Source of the DNA: an uncultured Polaribacter sp.
Lineage (GTDB): Bacteria > Bacteroidota > Bacteroidia > Flavobacteriales > Flavobacteriaceae
DNA length: 64,000 nucleotides
Direction of reading: 5' to 3'
NCBI GenBank assembly: GCA_938084845.1
Contig: CALKEB010000004.1
Span: forward strand, 62,001-126,000
Position 1 is the first letter of the stretch. Each line of letters opens with the position of its first letter. Below the pieces are notes generated by a model. The model saw only the letters and a list, made by a program, of their open reading frames with translations, ran no database searches and was not told the DNA's origin. Positions 62,936 through 64,000 of the stretch are shown piece by piece. The position numbers and the translations under genes are program-made.

Positions 62936-64000
62936 TTACAAAATTAATAAATTGATTTCTCTAAAAGGTAAATCAAACCATTCTGCAACGGTTTTGTTCG
63001 TTAAAATCCCGTGATAAAAATACATTCCATTTCTAAGACTTTTATCAAATTTAGCTGCATTTTCAAATCCGCCTTCTTCTGCTATTTGAAGTAAATAAGG
63101 CGTAAATATATTACTAATTGATACAGAAGCAGTTCTTGAATATCTTGCGGGTATATTTGGCACACAGTAATGTATTACACCGTGTTTTACAAAGGTTGGT
63201 GTATTATGAGTAGTTACAGTAGAAGTTTCAAAACAGCCACCTCTATCTATACTAACATCTATAATTACAGCTCCTTCTTTCATTTTTTCTATCATTGTTT
63301 CTGTTGCACAAATTGGAGATCTGTTTTTACCTCTAATAGCACCAATTGCAACGTCGCATCTCATAAGTGCTTTCGTAATAGATTTTGGCTGTAGGGTAGA
63401 GGTATAAATTGGCGAAGGCAGACAATTTTGTAACTTCCTTAGTTTAGAAATAGAGTTGTCAAAAACTTTTACTCTTGCGCCTAATCCTATCGCAGTTCTT
63501 GCAGCATATTCTGCAACAGTACCTGCACCAAAAATTACAACGCTTGTAGGTGGTACACCCCCTATATTACCAAACAATAACCCATTTCCTTTGTTAAGAC
63601 CACTCATTAATTCACTAGCAATAAGCACAGAGGCAGTCCCTGCAATTTCACTCAAAGATTTAACAACTGGAAATGTATGATGTTCATCTTTAATATAATC
63701 AAAGGCAACTGCTGTAATTTTTTTTTGAGCCAAAGCCTCAAAATAAGCTTTTGTTTGGGTCTTGAGTTGTAAGGAAGAAATTAACACCGTTTGTGGGTTC
63801 ATGTAAGTAATTTCTTCTAGAGAAGGTGGGGCTACTTTTAGTACTATAGAACATTTAAAGGCTTCTTCTACATTATAGGATATTTTTGCCCCTGCTTCTG
63901 AATATTCTTTATCTGTATAATTAGAGCTTTCCCCTGCACCTGTTTCTAAAACGATTCGATGTCCATTCGCTGTAAGTGCGGTTACAGCATCTGGCGTTAA
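62936..64000 (-). CDS. ald: Alanine dehydrogenase (5' end outside window)
   Basis: 355 residues of an NAD-dependent alanine dehydrogenase/transhydrogenase family enzyme; the frame is open to the window edge, where it reads LTPDAVTALTANGHRIVLETGAG. The methionine at 63802 is internal. The NAD-binding motif VVIFGAGTVAEYAARTA and the catalytic-domain segments DVSIDRGGCFETS and HYCVPNIPARYSRTAS are clear. It interconverts alanine and pyruvate with ammonia. Roughly 40 N-terminal residues are missing from view. Confidence 0.9.
   Translation of the reverse strand, partial: LTPDAVTALTANGHRIVLETGAGESSNYTDKEYSEAGAKISYNVEEAFKCSIVLKVAPPSLEEITYMNPQTVLISSLQLKTQTKAYFEALAQKKITAVAFDYIKDEHHTFPVVKSLSEIAGTASVLIASELMSGLNKGNGLLFGNIGGVPPTSVVIFGAGTVAEYAARTAIGLGARVKVFDNSISKLRKLQNCLPSPIYTSTLQPKSITKALMRCDVAIGAIRGKNRSPICATETMIEKMKEGAVIIDVSIDRGGCFETSTVTTHNTPTFVKHGVIHYCVPNIPARYSRTASVSISNIFTPYLLQIAEEGGFENAAKFDKSLRNGMYFYHGILTNKTVAEWFDLPFREINLLIL

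Noticed and set aside
1-64000. CRISPR arrays, tRNA or rRNA genes, complete insertion sequences
   Set aside because: No regularly spaced repeats, cloverleaf or rRNA-like sequence, or transposase was seen on either strand.

Overview
The window reads as a chromosomal segment of a marine member of the Flavobacteriaceae (Bacteroidota), Polaribacter/Tenacibaculum-like. The reasons are: very AT-rich DNA; few Shine-Dalgarno sequences; promoter-like boxes of the Bacteroidota type (TAnnTTTG, twice with a TTG box 20 bp upstream); TonB-dependent receptors with carboxypeptidase-like N-terminal domains; a PorV/PorQ-like outer-membrane protein; an N-succinyl-type arginine operon; and genes for a zeaxanthin/myxol-type carotenoid pathway. 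There is no sign of a prophage, plasmid, complete insertion sequence, CRISPR array, rRNA or tRNA.

Layout. 1-6.2 kb: ArsC-like protein, release factor 2 (no frameshift site), a secreted zinc metalloprotease, threonine aldolase, and an ECF sigma factor with a four-helix membrane protein. 6.3-11.2 kb: a CarH/LitR-like B12-binding MerR regulator, then the tightly packed crtI-crtB-crtZ-crtY. 11.2-20.1 kb: a nine-gene arginine operon on the minus strand (acyltransferase, argG, argC, proC, argD, argF', argB, argE, argH). 20.1-24.0 kb: a non-coding stretch with hairpins, a frameshifted DUF2141 gene, then a LytS-type histidine kinase fused to a 2TM domain, three separate 2TM proteins and a LytTR response regulator. 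24.2-27.6 kb: a second carotenoid cluster (crtA-like 2-hydroxylase, crtD, cruF, second crtZ). 27.7-32.9 kb: lipoprotein, cupin, TonB-dependent receptor and M23 peptidase. 33-36.8 kb: zapB-like gene, zapA, a probable 6S RNA, RNase Y, a XerD recombinase and aroQ. 36.8-44.4 kb: GNAT, DUF4105, PorV-like, YheT-like hydrolase, pssA, lptB, AhpD-like, tatC, kdsD. 44.5-52.8 kb: recQ, ZIP transporter, two methyltransferases, a MEST-like hydrolase, and priA without a usual start codon. 53.1-56.8 kb: a sigma/anti-sigma-like/outer-membrane trio and rpsF-rpsR-rplI. 56.9-64 kb: a TonB receptor pseudogene with three lesions, small regulators, a class III sirtuin, trmH, a DUF4258-like protein and alanine dehydrogenase, cut by the window end.

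How the genes fit together. The two crt clusters complement each other. CrtB and CrtI make lycopene; CrtY cyclises it and CrtZ hydroxylates it to zeaxanthin; CruF, CrtD and the CrtA-like 2-hydroxylase would modify the acyclic end to give saproxanthin and myxol. GGPP synthase is not in the window. The CarH-like regulator keeps every residue needed for adenosylcobalamin photochemistry. It sits directly upstream of crtI and divergent from an ECF sigma factor, so light control of pigment synthesis is the most economical reading. In the arginine operon the transcarbamylase has alanine where N-acetylornithine enzymes have glutamate, which points to succinylated intermediates. The most unusual locus is the 2TM array at 21.0-24.0 kb: two 2TM subtypes alternate A-B-A-B, the first being the C-terminus of the sensor kinase.
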